DNA of 64,000 nucleotides from contig WTPW01000329.1 of the NCBI GenBank assembly GCA_009809945.1, forward strand, positions 62,001-126,000, read 5' to 3'. Both the position numbers and the translations under genes were made by a program. The notes beneath the pieces are model-generated. The model did not search any database, was not told the DNA's origin, and saw only the letters and a list, made by a program, of their open reading frames with translations. Below are positions 11,451 through 22,839 of the stretch, one piece after another. Positions within the stretch are counted from its first letter, which is position 1. Each line of letters begins with the position of its first letter. This DNA comes from Gigaspora margarita (lineage: Eukaryota > Glomeromycota > Glomeromycetes > Diversisporales > Gigasporaceae).

Positions 11451-12293
11451 AATAATAAAAATTATAATAAAAACATATAAATTTATTATAAACTTTAGGG
11501 TTGAGATTATTTTTCAGCTTACATATTAACTTTTTTTCAAATTTGGGTTTAAGCATATTGTAAATAGTAGAATAAGGTTATTTAGAACACTTTGTAAATT
11601 TTGCAAATTTTTTTAATAATAAAATTTTTTAAAAAGAAAAATATTTCTAATTTTAAACCTACGTTATATGTAAAATTTTATGCTGAACAAAGTTTACTTA
11701 GACGACAAAATGGATTATCTTAGTAAAAAAATAAGTTTTCTATATATTAGAGTGAAAATTACAGGCTTTCTTTTTTCTTTTTTTTTTTTACCTGTTAAGT
11801 AAAGAGGCAGAATCTATTTTCTAAACATTTTACTAGATAAAAATTAAATTAAAATTTTTTTATAAAAATTTTAATTCAATTTTTACTTAGTAAATGTTTA
11901 TTATTGTCATAAAATTTCATGCAGAACAACTTTACTTAAGAGCCCAGGATAGATTGTCTTAGTAAAAAAAATAAGTTGTATATAGAAAATCTTATTTTTT
12001 TACTAAGACAATTCATTTTGTTGTCTAAGTAAACTTTGTTCAACATAAAATTTACATATAATTGCAGTTTTAAAATTCGAAATGTTTTTCTTTTTAAAAA
12101 TTTTATTACGAAAATTTGCAAAATTTACACAATTTTAAAAAAGTATTCTAAATAACCTTATTTTACTATTTTCGATACAGTATACTTAATCCAAAATTTG
12201 AAAAAAAAGTTTAAATGTAAGCTGAAAATAATCTCAGGCTTAAAGTTTATAATAAATTTATATGGTTTTATTATAGTTTTTATTAAACTAACT
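11451..12293. repeat. Large inverted-repeat (fold-back) element
   Basis: The left arm (from ATATAAATTTATTATAAAC near 11475, through TTCAGCTTACATATTAAC) is mirrored by the right arm (GTAAGCTGAAAATAATCTC, TTTATAATAAATTTATATGG near 12255). The arms also share TGAACAAAGTTTACTTAG and its complement around 11690 and 12025. A smaller palindrome (TAAAAATTAAATTAAAATTT) occupies the centre near 11860. No coding sequence is present. The arm resembles 65-310. Confidence 0.7.
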
Positions 12294-12529
12294 CTCATAT
12301 ATCAACAGGTGTGACATATTCCCTGATTATTACATACCCTATCTAATTTACTTTCGATTCCATTTGATTTTTTTTACTTAAAAATTCGTTATTATTATAC
12401 TTGCATTACTTAATTTCCCGACCCCTTCATTAATCATATTATCAATACCATAATTCGAACGATTTTAATTTATTTAATTATAGTATATCATTATAAAGCG
12501 ATTACTATAAATTGGATATCACCTCAATT

Positions 12530-13030
12530 AGTGCTCCTATCGGACCGGACTGAACCAAACTTTTGGCTGAGTCTGAATTTAGTTCGATTCAAACCAGTGT
12601 TGGCATTTGGACTATGTCCAATAAAAATTTTATTTGGACATGGACAAATATGGACATGGACTAATCCAAATCGTGTCCATGTCCATATCTTTTCTATATT
12701 GAAATTTTCGGAATATTCCGAATTTTAGCCTCAATTTTGTTTTATATTCGGAATATTTCGGAGCTGTAGCCTATGCGTTTTATTTGGACTAAGTGCCTTA
12801 TGTCCAATAAAATAATATGGACAATATTGACATAGTCCATAAATGTCCATGTCCAATGGTCCATATTGTCCATGTCCATATTTTGCCAACACTGATTCAA
12901 ACAAACTCGAGTTCAAACTTTTTTCAAGGTCATGTTTAGTTCGGGTTCGATTATGAACTTTTTAGCCAAGTCTAGTTAGGTTTGAAGTTTGGACCGAAGT
13001 TCACGGAAATGTACGGGTCCGATTACTTTT
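12530..13030. repeat. Older GAACCAAAC-rich element carrying a hAT MITE
   Basis: 12538-12594 and 12903-13022 read as one interrupted relic (TCGGACCGGACTGAACC at the left, GGACCGAAGTTC and GGGTCCGATTA at the right, partly inverted). A related fragment lies at 1380-1470. The MITE at 12595-12894 splits it. Confidence 0.5.
12595..12894. mobile_element. hAT-type MITE with exact 8-bp TSD
   Basis: The ends CAGTGTTGGCA and TGCCAACACTG are perfect inverted repeats. The 8-bp direct repeat ATTCAAAC occurs at 12587-12594 and 12895-12902. The interior consists of many TGGACATGGACA / TGTCCATGTCCA motifs in both orientations, likely subterminal binding repeats. The CAGTGTTGGCA ends match those of the larger element at 56178-57995. 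Confidence 0.9.
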
Positions 13031-13872
13031 ACACTCGAAGCAACCATACAATCTTCATCCTGGTTCTCTGAACAATAGCACGTGCCAAAGTATGTTAAAA
13101 GAACAACAACGTAGAAAGATCAAATGCAGTTGCAGACAACACATGCCAGGCATAAATAAAACCAGCAAACTAACAGTTCCATAACAGAAATAGGTAATGT
13201 AAAAACAGGGAACGAAAAATAGATTCACTAAAACTCGAACCAAAATTTTTTTCCGACCCACTAACCAACTCCAGAGGAGACATATAATTCTATCATTTAT
13301 TCGCTCACAGTCAGCCTACTGTGGAAGGCAATCACGTTTGCTACTTTTGTGGGATGTCAGTTTCTCTATCTGTGTTTTGTTAACTTTTCAAATAAAAATT
13401 TATCAGCCAAAATTAAACACAATCTGTCATGTAGTGCGATGTTAAACCGACTACTTACAAAATTAAATTGAGAATCAAACGGATATCCAGTGCTTTTCAC
13501 TGCCATTTACTAAAGACATATTTCTTGAAGCAAAAAATGGAGCGTTAATTCGAATTCGTTTATGCTTTTGTCTTTATTTGTAAACTTTTCTATGCTTAAA
13601 TTCAAAGTTCTATGAAGATGGTGAATTACATCGTTTATTTATCCCTAGTCAACACGTTGTTTTACGTGACTCGGATGTAACGGATCGGTTAACGAAGTAC
13701 TTGGAATGATAAAAAACGTTTTAAACTGTTCTTTTTTTTTTTTTTTTTTACTTTGAAATATTGCAAATGATTGGTTGTTTTTTTTATTTTTTATTAGTAT
13801 TATATACATATATCGACATATAGCAAAAAAAAACGATATATATCGATTATGATATCAATATCGATTAACAGG
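13031..13872. other. Non-coding, no gene recognised
   Basis: 13040-13560 is less AT-rich than its surroundings and may be an old exon or element relic, but no frame shows a recognisable domain. 13730-13752 is poly-T. 13800-13870 is ATATCGAT-rich. Confidence 0.3.
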
Positions 13873-13874
13873 TA

Positions 13875-14139
13875 TCGTAGTGCACTGACTAAAGTATGCG
13901 GAGTACAATGCAATCTACCCATAAAAAAACTTACAAAAGACCCGGGTATATTATACAGCAGCAGGTCAGTGTCGCAAGAAAAAAAATTTTAAGCATATAC
14001 ATATTTTGCATTTACAATGAGCAGTCTAAAAATTTAAAAAAAAACCTATATTTAATTAATAGAGGTCTCGTGTTTTGCACCGGGGTACTTTGCAATGGGG
14101 GTATTGAAAAAGGGGGGTACTTTGGTCAGTGCACTACGG
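13875..14139. mobile_element. TA-flanked MITE
   Basis: CGTAGTGCACTGACTAAAGT on the left and ACTTTGGTCAGTGCACTACG on the right are inverted, with TA at 13873-13874 and 14140-14141. Inside the right end, GGGTACTTTG and GGGGGTATTG repeat. The length of 265 bp and TA duplication fit a Tc1/mariner-group MITE. The 99-residue open frame spanning it is a shadow. Confidence 0.75.
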
Positions 14140-14316
14140 TATATACTAGAGTTGCAGGTGAAACTAATCTTCAATGGTGCACCAGTTTCTGGTGAAATTA
14201 ATTGTTTCGCCAACAACTCGCAAGTCTAACACTTCGTGAAGTTTTACAAAGGTTAATGATCTACGTTCTCGTATTACGTAACGCGTATATACAAATTAGA
14301 TGTACGTTTAACTTCC

Positions 14317-15198
14317 NNNNNNNNNNNNNNNNNNNNNNNNNNNNNNNNNNNNNNNNNNNNNNNNNNNNNNNNNNNNNNNNNNNNNNNNNNNNNNNNNNNN
14401 NNNNNNNNNNNNNNNNNNNNNNNNNNNNNNNNNNNNNNNNNNNNNNNNNNNNNNNNNNNNNNNNNNNNNNNNNNNNNNNNNNNNNNNNNNNNNNNNNNNN
14501 NNNNNNNNNNNNNNNNNNNNNNNNNNNNNNNNNNNNNNNNNNNNNNNNNNNNNNNNNNNNNNNNNNNNNNNNNNNNNNNNNNNNNNNNNNNNNNNNNNNN
14601 NNNNNNNNNNNNNNNNNNNNNNNNNNNNNNNNNNNNNNNNNNNNNNNNNNNNNNNNNNNNNNNNNNNNNNNNNNNNNNNNNNNNNNNNNNNNNNNNNNNN
14701 NNNNNNNNNNNNNNNNNNNNNNNNNNNNNNNNNNNNNNNNNNNNNNNNNNNNNNNNNNNNNNNNNNNNNNNNNNNNNNNNNNNNNNNNNNNNNNNNNNNN
14801 NNNNNNNNNNNNNNNNNNNNNNNNNNNNNNNNNNNNNNNNNNNNNNNNNNNNNNNNNNNNNNNNNNNNNNNNNNNNNNNNNNNNNNNNNNNNNNNNNNNN
14901 NNNNNNNNNNNNNNNNNNNNNNNNNNNNNNNNNNNNNNNNNNNNNNNNNNNNNNNNNNNNNNNNNNNNNNNNNNNNNNNNNNNNNNNNNNNNNNNNNNNN
15001 NNNNNNNNNNNNNNNNNNNNNNNNNNNNNNNNNNNNNNNNNNNNNNNNNNNNNNNNNNNNNNNNNNNNNNNNNNNNNNNNNNNNNNNNNNNNNNNNNNNN
15101 NNNNNNNNNNNNNNNNNNNNNNNNNNNNNNNNNNNNNNNNNNNNNNNNNNNNNNNNNNNNNNNNNNNNNNNNNNNNNNNNNNNNNNNNNNNNNNNNNN
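14317..15198. other. Assembly gap (882 N)
   Basis: Undetermined bases. Open frames reported across it are artefacts. The flanks show no gene. Confidence 1.
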
Positions 15199-15308
15199 TT
15201 TTAACTACTACTTCTTTCTCTTGTAGGTTTGCATTCCTGAAATCTGAGTCACCACGGTTGCGATAGTCATGGCTTGGTTTATTTAGTGTTACATGGGTCA
15301 TCCAAGTA

Positions 15309-17080
15309 CAATCTTTACAACTGGGGGTTTCAAAATTAAAACCAGAGTCTTATTTTCAACATAGTAAAAACGTTATTTAAAAATCCTACTTATTTTCGAA
15401 ATGCGTCACTTATTTGTTGATTTTGAAACCACCCATTAAGGTCAATTAGTCGCTTCTCCAATTGGAGCAAATTTCCAATTAACTATGAGGGTTTATGGTT
15501 TTTACAATTTACAAAACTCATGTATTTGCACATTGTATTTTCATGTTGCCATGTATTATTACAATTGAAATAAATTACTAAATTGAAATTATGAAAAAGT
15601 TAATAAAATGCATAATTCTTTATTATTTGAGATTATATATAAAACATACAGATTTTAAAAAATATTTTTTTTGAATAAATTTTTTTAATGCAATTTGTAA
15701 TTTCAATGGAGCAAATAAAGTATAAAGAATGACATGTATAGTTAAAATAGGAGTCAAAGTAGTTTTGGTATTATCAACTTTGGTCTTATAAGCTTTTTTT
15801 AATGCCTTTTTGCTCTTAGAATTAAATTGATTATATGAAAGACCTAATGGGTTAAGGCATTATTTGCCAAGAGTTTTTACAAACAAGAGCCTCTCATTTT
15901 TACAAAGAAAATTATAAGAAAAATTAAACAAAGTTAACGGTATCGTTCGCAAAGAGCATCAGCTGGTAATTTCCCTCCATTAGCATCAAACGAACCAAAC
16001 CTATTGTTTAAATATCCAAAGTAGTCAAGAACTCTGTGCGAAGAGCTTGTGCTAATGTATTCCCATCCTCACCATAAAATCCACTATTCGCAAAATATAA
16101 AGAAGTTAAACGCCAAGAGCCTGTAACAAAATGTTATTCTCCCTTCAATCTGAAATTGATTTTGATGAAAGTTCCAAGGTATTTAATGTGGAACATTCGC
16201 GAAGAAAATCAGCTAATAAGCTTCCTCCGTCACGGTCACCGAAATTTGAACAAAGGTTTAAGTTCTGTTTGTTGTAAGAGCGCTCAATAAAGGTGCTGAT
16301 CCTAGGTTAAACCGATTCCCTGAAAGATTTTGAGATATTAAAGCCTTGTTTCTTCTAAGAGCATTTGCCAATTCGGTTGCACCTTCACCATGCTGATCTT
16401 ATTGGGACGAAGTCTAACATTTACTATCGGGTTTGTTCTACCAAGTTCTAAGAATGTCAATGTTTTGTTCTTATAAAGGGCTTTTGCTAAGATTATTCCC
16501 TTCTTCCCTTTTAAGAAAATTATTTGAAAGTTAAAGAAAGTAAGGTTTTGTTTTTACGAAGTGCATAATTAAACACTATTGTTCCTTTGATTTATTTGAA
16601 ATGTTTAAGAGGTTAAAGTCTTGTTTTCTAAAAGTATTTGAGCGAACGTTTTTCCTGCTTTGTCTCCAAATCGATTATTTGTGTTTTTACTAAGTGCGTC
16701 AGCTAATGCTTTCTCCCCTTTGGGTTGGCAAGAAAAATTTTAATGAATTAACCCTACATTAATAATAACGTAGAGAAACCAATGCGTTATATTTGTTGAG
16801 TGCGCCGTTTAATAATGTCCTCAAATCACGTCTAAGCCCACGTCCATTTCCATTGATCTCTAATAAGATTCTTACTGGGTCGTAGAATCATTTTAATTAA
16901 TAATCCAGTTTTTTCTTCAGATTGAATCAACTTTTTGTATATATTGTGCGTAATTAAAGGAATAATTTCTTTGAAGTTTCATTTTTCCCGAGTCCTAAGA
17001 GTTGGCAAAGTTCGGTTCTCTTCATAATATTGGAATTTTGGTTTTTAAGAAAGATCCGATTATAATTCTGCACACGCAGG
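15309..17080. repeat. Segmental duplication unit A (LRR locus)
   Basis: The unit starts at CAATCTTTACAACTGGGG, includes TTATTTTCGAAATGCGTCAC, an LRR pseudogene on the minus strand, and GAGTCCTAAGAGTTGGCAAAG. The same order recurs from 17353 and 20380, so the locus was duplicated in tandem with flanking sequence. Confidence 0.75.
15790..16891 (-). pseudogene. LRR (ribonuclease-inhibitor type) gene relic, copy A
   Basis: The minus strand begins at an ATG (16891-16889) equivalent to copy B's start and encodes fragments matching copies B and C, such as the stretch around a TTKALTFLDL-type repeat and GNRFNLGSAP-like turns. It is broken by many frameshifts and stops, more than copy B. The family has alternating leucine-rich strands and helices of the RNI/NLRC type, and usually mediates protein binding. 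No signal peptide or NB domain is visible. Coordinates are approximate because the frame changes repeatedly. Confidence 0.6.
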
Positions 17081-17352
17081 TTTTCTAAAATCATTATTTA
17101 ATAACTGTTAATGTTACATCAAATCTTGGATTCTTATTGGTCAATCATGCATATCGATATCTGATATATAAATCGATATTTTTATTTTTATTCTAAACAA
17201 AAATTTAGCCAGAATTAGCATTGAGTTAGCAGTAATCATGTGATCTCAGATGGAATTAAAAAATGTTACACGTTCATTTTTTTGAAAGTCAATTATTTGA
17301 AATCGCAATCACATAACCGGCATAATCAAAGGCCAATCATTTAAATTTTGTT

Positions 17353-18816
17353 ACAATCTTTACAACTGGGGTAAAACCAGAGAATCTTATTTATTTTTCC
17401 GATTTATAATTCAACATAGCTAATAGTAAAAACGCTATTTAAAAAACCCTACTTATTTTCGAAATGTGTCACTTATTTGTTAATTTTGAAACCACTCATT
17501 AAGGTCAATTAGTCACTTCTCCCATTATGTTACCATGTATTATTACAATTGAAATCAAATTAATAAATTGAAATTGTAAAAAAGCAATTAAAATGCGTAA
17601 ATTCTTTATTATTTGAGATTATATATAAAACATACAGATTTTTTGAAAAATTTTTGAGTAATTTTTTTAAAGCAATTTGTAATTTCAATGGAATGAATAA
17701 AGCATAAAGAATGACGTGTGTAATTAAAATAGAAGAGACAAAGTAGTTTTAGTATTATCTGGTCTTATAATGCCTCTCTGCTCGTAGAATTAAATTGATT
17801 GTGTTAAAGATCTAAATGTGTTAAGGCATGGTTTTTGCCAAGAGTTTCTACAAACATGAACCCCATCTTTACCAAGACTATTATAAGAAAAATTAAACCA
17901 AATTAACGTATTGTTTACGCAAAGGGCATCGGCTAGTAATTGCCATCCATTAACATCAAATGAACCAAACCGATTGTTTGAAATATCCAAAGTGTCAAGA
18001 AATCTGTGCAAAGAGCTTGTGCTAACGTATTCCCATCCTCACCATAAAATCCATTATTCACCAGATATAAAGAAGTTAACGAATCTTTTCTCCCTTCAAT
18101 TTGAAATTTATTAGATGAAAGATCTAAGGTAGTCAACATGGAACATTCGTGAAGATAATCAACTAACATCCTTCCTGCGTCACGGCCATAGAAATTTGAA
18201 CCAAAATTTGTGAAGTTAATTTCTGTTTGTTGTAAGAGCGTTCAATAAATGTGCCTATTCTAGGCTAATACGATTCCCAGAAAGATTTAGCCAATTCAGT
18301 TGCACCTCCCATGCTGATCTTATTGGGACGAATACGATCATCTTTGAACGGTTTCTACCAAGATCTAAGAATGTTAATGTTTCGTTCTTATAAAGAGCGT
18401 TTGCTAAGATTGTTCCATCTTCCCTTGCAAGAAAATCATTTGAAAGTTATAAAAAGTAAAGTTTCTGCTTCTTGGTTTCATGTGTATGGTTTGAAATATT
18501 GAAAAAGACTAAACTTGTTTTTTAAAAGTATTTGAGCGAACGTTTATCCTGTTTTTTTTCCAAATTGATTATTTGAAAGGTATAAAGAAACCAATGTGGT
18601 GTTGTTGCTAAGGGCGTTAGCTAATGTTATCTCTTCTTTATGAGTACCGCCAAAGAAAAGATTTAAGAGGTAGAGAAACCAACGCGTTATTTTTAAGTGC
18701 GCCTATTAATAATTTCCTCAAAGCACGTGTAAGCACACATCCATTACATTGATCTCTTAAGATTTTAAGACTTCGTAGATTCATTTTAATTAACCTATAT
18801 AAAACTTCCATGTTTC
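17353..18816. repeat. Segmental duplication unit B
   Basis: Starts CAATCTTTACAACTGGGG as in unit A and carries the same LRR relic. After 18816 it is interrupted by a 1.3-kb TIR element; the continuation of the unit (CACTTTTATCAAGTCCTAAA) resumes at about 20162. Confidence 0.7.
17765..18784 (-). pseudogene. LRR (ribonuclease-inhibitor type) gene relic, copy B
   Basis: The ATG at 18784-18782 opens MNLRSLKILRDQ, followed by LTRALRKLLIGALKNNALVS. Downstream LRR segments include LTTLDLSSNKFQIEG and SLYLVNNGFYGEDGNTLAQA (18169-17933), and LDTLDISNNRFGSFDVNG, NNTLIWFNFSYNSLGKDG (18011-17790). The repeats are 26-29 residues with LxxLxLSxNxF cores. Frameshifts and stops divide the gene into at least four frames, so it is a pseudogene unless the assembly is poor. 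The intact parent would be about 330 residues. Confidence 0.75.
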
Positions 18817-20161
18817 TAGCATAGCAGAAGGTTGTTTTGATTGGCTAAAATTAGAATAATTATGATTGGCGACGATCTTTTTTTTTATATAGTCAATTAT
18901 AATTTTTTTTTTTTATTTTAACCCTAGAGCTATGCTAGGGGCGCTTCTTTTATTAAGGTCAATTTTTGGTCATGGGATCTCTATACACGAGTCCCTACAT
19001 TTTTTTGTACATATTTGTAACGATCTACATCTATGCATCTATTACTATTTTTACCGTGGCTAACCGGTACTAAGCCTTCCTAATTTTTTTATTGTTTTTA
19101 CCGTGGCTAATCGGTACTAAGCCATCCTATTTTTATTCAACCAGAGTCATCCGGCGGTGACATCGGCATCCAACCCATTTTGAACCTTCTAGAACTTTTT
19201 CGTCCTCGAGGCAAGAAACAGATCAGAACGAATCCTCGTTAGGGCAGACTACTCCATGCTCCGTCCAATTCAACCTGGAGCGGTTATCCTTCCGTTTCGG
19301 GTAATTCCGGTCGATCATTAAACAAAGAACAGGTCAACTGCAAACCCAACGTGGCTGTGCCGTCCAAACGTGGTCCTGGCATCCTAATTCAAGTCGTCCT
19401 TCACATGATCGTGTGTAGTTATTTCGCCGTTCATAAGACTTGAACTGGCAACCTTGCGCTTGAAGCGGTTAATGTCCTGGGAGCGCAACCACTACGCTAT
19501 TGACCCACAGGACTCAATTATAATTTTTAAAGTACTTTATAAGTAAAAATCGTCATGTCATATGAAAAAAAATTTTTTTGTAATACAAAACGAAAACCAA
19601 CTTGAGTTGTTGATATTTTACCTTTGGATTTTTTGTTTTTTAACCTGAGATGCAGTTAGACGCAATAGTTTCAAAAACTAGATGAGAAGTGAAAGTTTTG
19701 AAAGGTCGGAAGGTGCTTCGGCGACCTAAGCAATTAGTAAGTGAAAGTTGCAAGATTTTGTCTCAACTAATTCTACTTGGTTTCTAGAAGTAAAAAAGTA
19801 CTACGTATTTGGAACTAATATTCCAAACTCTATTTTTTTTTAATATTATATTTAGGCCATAAGTAGTTTATAAATACAACATTTTATAGTAGCAGTGTTT
19901 AAAATTGTTCGTATATGTTATTATTTAGCAGATTGTGTCGCAAAACTTAAAGTATTTGTTGTAAAATAAATAGTGTACTTATTGCGAAACAAAAATATTA
20001 TATACAATTGTGAAATATAAATTAGTTATTGTGAATATATTGTAAGACACAATATGTGTCTTTAGACAAAGTTTCGTGAGTAATAAAATTCACCCGGTAT
20101 AGCCGATACATTTTTTCTGGGGTATTTTAACAACCAATCAAAATAAACTTCCACTATGCTA
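18817..20161. mobile_element. Non-autonomous TIR element inserted upstream of LRR copy B
   Basis: Inverted ends TAGCATAGCAGAAGGTTGTT on the left and the complement of TAGCATAGTGGAAGTTTATT on the right continue through TTTTGATTGG on both sides. The element separates LRR copy B from its 5' flank, which resumes at 20162 with sequence present in unit C. It carries a tRNA-derived SINE (18908-19513). No transposase is found; the target duplication is not convincing. Confidence 0.65.
18908..19513 (-). mobile_element. tRNA-derived SINE with 15-bp TSD
   Basis: TCAATTATAATTTTT occurs exactly at 18893-18907 and 19514-19528. On the minus strand the element starts GTCCTGTGGGTCAATAGCG and contains an A box TAGCGTAGTGG and, about 55 nt later, a B-box-like AGTTCAAGTCT, matching a tRNA-type RNA polymerase III promoter. 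The ~600-bp body is clearly more GC-rich than the flanks and includes two direct copies of TTTTTACCGTGGCTAA plus CGGTACTAAGCC (19050-19128). It ends in an A-rich tail (poly-T on the plus strand at 18908-18918). The mobilising LINE is unknown. Confidence 0.85.
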
Positions 20162-20379
20162 TAATTTCTTTGTTTCACTTTTATCAAGTCCTAAAATCAA
20201 CGTTCTGGGTTGAGATTGTATTTATCTGTTATACACTAGTGTACAAATAATAATTGTCTTTAATTTAAAGTTTTAAAATTATATACAATGTTTTTTAATA
20301 AAATTTTGTAATTTAATTAGTTAATTATTTAAAAATTTAATTGCTGACCAAATACAATTTTATATTATAATTTGGGTAC

Positions 20380-22060
20380 AATCTTTACAACTAGAGTAAA
20401 ACCTATTTATTTTTCCAATTTATAATTCAACATAGTAAAAACGCTATTTAAAAAATCCTACTTATTTTCGAAATGCGTCACTATTTTGAAACCACCCATT
20501 AAGGTTAAATTAGTCGCTTCTCCAATTGGAGCAAATATCCAATTAACTATGGGACTAGTTAGGGTTTATGGTTTTTACATTTACAAAGCTCATGTATTTG
20601 CACATTACGTTGCCATGTATTATTGCAATTGAAATCAAATTAATAAATTGAAATTATAAAAAAGCTATAAAATGCGTAAATTCTTATTATTTGAGATTAT
20701 ATAGAATAAAAGTATAAAGAATGACATGTGTAGTTAAAATAGGGGAGTCAAAGTAGTTTTGGTATTATCAACTTTGGTCTTATAAGCTTTTGTTAATGAC
20801 TCTGCTCGTAGAATTAAATTGATTATGTTAAAAATCTAAATGCGTTAAGGCATTATTTTTGCCAAAGAGTTTCTACAAACATGAACCTCATCTTTACCAA
20901 GACTATTATAAAAAAAATTAAACCAAGCTAAAGTATTGTTTACGCAAAGAGCATCAGCTAGAAATTACCATCCATTAACATCAAATGAACCAAACCGATT
21001 GTTTGAAATATCCAAAGTAGTCTTGTGCTAACGTATTCCCATCATAAAATCTATTATTCGCCAGATATAATGAAGTTAACAAATCTTTTCTCCATCCAAT
21101 CTGAAATTTATTAGATGAAAGATCTAAGGTAGTCAACGTGGAACATTCGCGAAGATAATCAGCTAACGTCCTTCCTGTCACGGCCATAGAAATTTGAACT
21201 AAGTTTTGTGAAGTTAAATTTCTGTTTGTTGTAAGAGCGTTCAATAAAGACGCCAATCCTAGGCTAATACGATTCCCTAAAAGGTTTAGAAAGGTTAAAG
21301 CCTTGTTTCTTCTAAAAGCATTTGCAATTCGGTTGCACCTCCCATGCTGATTTTATTGGGATGGATATGATCATTTTTGAACGGTTTCTACCAAGATCTA
21401 ATAATGTCAATGTTCATTCTCATAAAGGCGTTTGCTAAGATTGTTCCTTCTTCCCTTTTAAGAAAATCATTTGAAAGAATTAAAGAAAGTAAAGTTTCTG
21501 CTCCTTTGGTTTCAAGTATATGATTTGAAATATTGAAAAAGAATAAACATATTTTTAAAAGCATTTGAGAAATGTTTTTCCTACTTTTTTCCAAATTGAT
21601 GATTTGAAAGATATAAAGAAACCAATATGGTGTTGTTGCTAAGGGCGTTAGCTATTCTTAGTGAGTGCCGCCAAAGAAGAAAAAAATTTAAAAGACCTAG
21701 AGAAACCAACGCATTATTTTTAAGTGCGCCTATTAATAATTTCATCAAAGTACTGTACGTGTAAGCACACGTCTATTTCCATTGATCTCTAAGATTTTAA
21801 GATTATTACTGCTTCGTAGATTCATTCTAATTAACCTATATCAAACTTCATAAAAATCAACAAAATTTTCTTCAGAATTACAAGATACTGTACTGTTGGT
21901 ATATATGTTGCGTAATTTAAACAATAATTTTGGCTGATTTCGTGGAATAACTTTTTTGATTTCTGATGTTTCGCTTTATCGAGTCCTAAAATTAATGTTT
22001 GGGGTTGTCAAAGTTTGGTTCGCCATAATACTGGAACAATAATTTTAGACAGTTTACAAC
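20380..22060. repeat. Segmental duplication unit C
   Basis: Starts CAATCTTTACAACTAGAG and repeats the order of unit A, ending after GTCCTAAAATTAATGTTTGG and GCCATAATACTGGAAC. It is separated from unit B by the resumed flank of B and short unique sequence. Confidence 0.7.
20790..21825 (-). pseudogene. LRR (ribonuclease-inhibitor type) gene relic, copy C
   Basis: The ATG at 21825-21823 is equivalent to copy B's start. The best segment (21256-20981) reads LLNALTTNRNLTSQNLV, then LADYLRECSTLTTLDLSSNK and SLYLANNRFYDGNTLAQ, collinear with copy B. A second segment (21594-21388) reads SNHILETKGAETLLSLILSN and GTILANAFMRMN. Several frameshifts and stops are present. All three copies keep the same repeat order, so they descend from one intact gene. 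Confidence 0.7.
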
Positions 22061-22439
22061 CTGCTAGGAGAAAATAATCTTTTTTTTTGGTATTTTAAGA
22101 TTTCCCAAAAACATTCCAATTGCAAAGGTAGAAAGGTAAGAAATGATCTGATTATCATTCTGCAGTACGTATCGATATCAGATATGGCTAAAAATATCGA
22201 TTTTATCTATTTTAACTATTTTACTTTTCTGACAGCTCAGATTAGCCAAATTTGTGTTGTCCGGCCCAAATTATACTCTTAATTTTGCCCGAAGTGGTAT
22301 TGTTACACTGCATTGCAAATCCCTATGATTTGGGCTAAAAATAAACAGTATTTAAAATACCAGTCAGGTTACTACATTTCATTTTAATTGGCTGAAAAAT
22401 TATGTTACACACCATTAGGGTGTAGTTTAAAAAAATATA
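22061..22439. other. Non-coding flank
   Basis: Contains ATCGATATCAGATAT sequence also present after unit A (about 17150), so the duplicated block may extend here. No gene is seen. Confidence 0.35.
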
Positions 22440-22792
22440 TACTATTTAAAAATAATATAATCTTTAAGCATTAATAACTTTTGATCTACTGATCCAATTT
22501 AGATAATTTAACTACCAAAATGTTCCTCTCGATGAGACGATTCTAATGAATCCAAAATCATTCAAATCTAATCACGTGATCCTGGTATCGTTAGAGGTTT
22601 GTGTTATATTTACTATATAGTAAATATAACACAAACCTCTAACGATCTCGGGATCCCGTGATCATATTTGAATGCTTTTGGATTCATTAGAATCGTATTA
22701 TTAAGAGGATCATTTTGGTAGTTAAATCATCTAAATTGGATTAGTAGATCAAAAGTTATTAATGTTTAAAGATTATATTATATAAATTTATA
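22440..22792. repeat. Long hairpin element, family C copy 1
   Basis: Arms of about 175 bp meet at TATTTACTATATAGTAAATA (centre near 22616). The left arm has AATAACTTTTGATCTACTGA, TTTAACTACCAAAATG and AACCTCTAACGATC-type sequence; the right arm is its near-perfect reverse complement. A related hairpin lies at 40915-41300, sharing AATAACTTTTG, AACTACCAAAATG and GATTCTAATGAA motifs. Confidence 0.85.
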
Positions 22793-22839
22793 TTTGATAT
22801 ATATATAAATTTTTATATAATTTTATTGGCTAATTTTTA

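Noticed and set aside
13896..14195. A 99-residue plus-strand frame
   Set aside because: It spans both ends of the MITE at 13875-14139 and shows no domain.
14202..15301. Long open frames across 14202-15301 and 34735-35900
   Set aside because: They consist mainly of N-derived unknown residues.
19430..19513. An intact tRNA gene on the minus strand
   Set aside because: A and B boxes are present but no acceptor stem closes and the sequence continues into a 600-bp body with tail and target duplication, so it is a SINE head.
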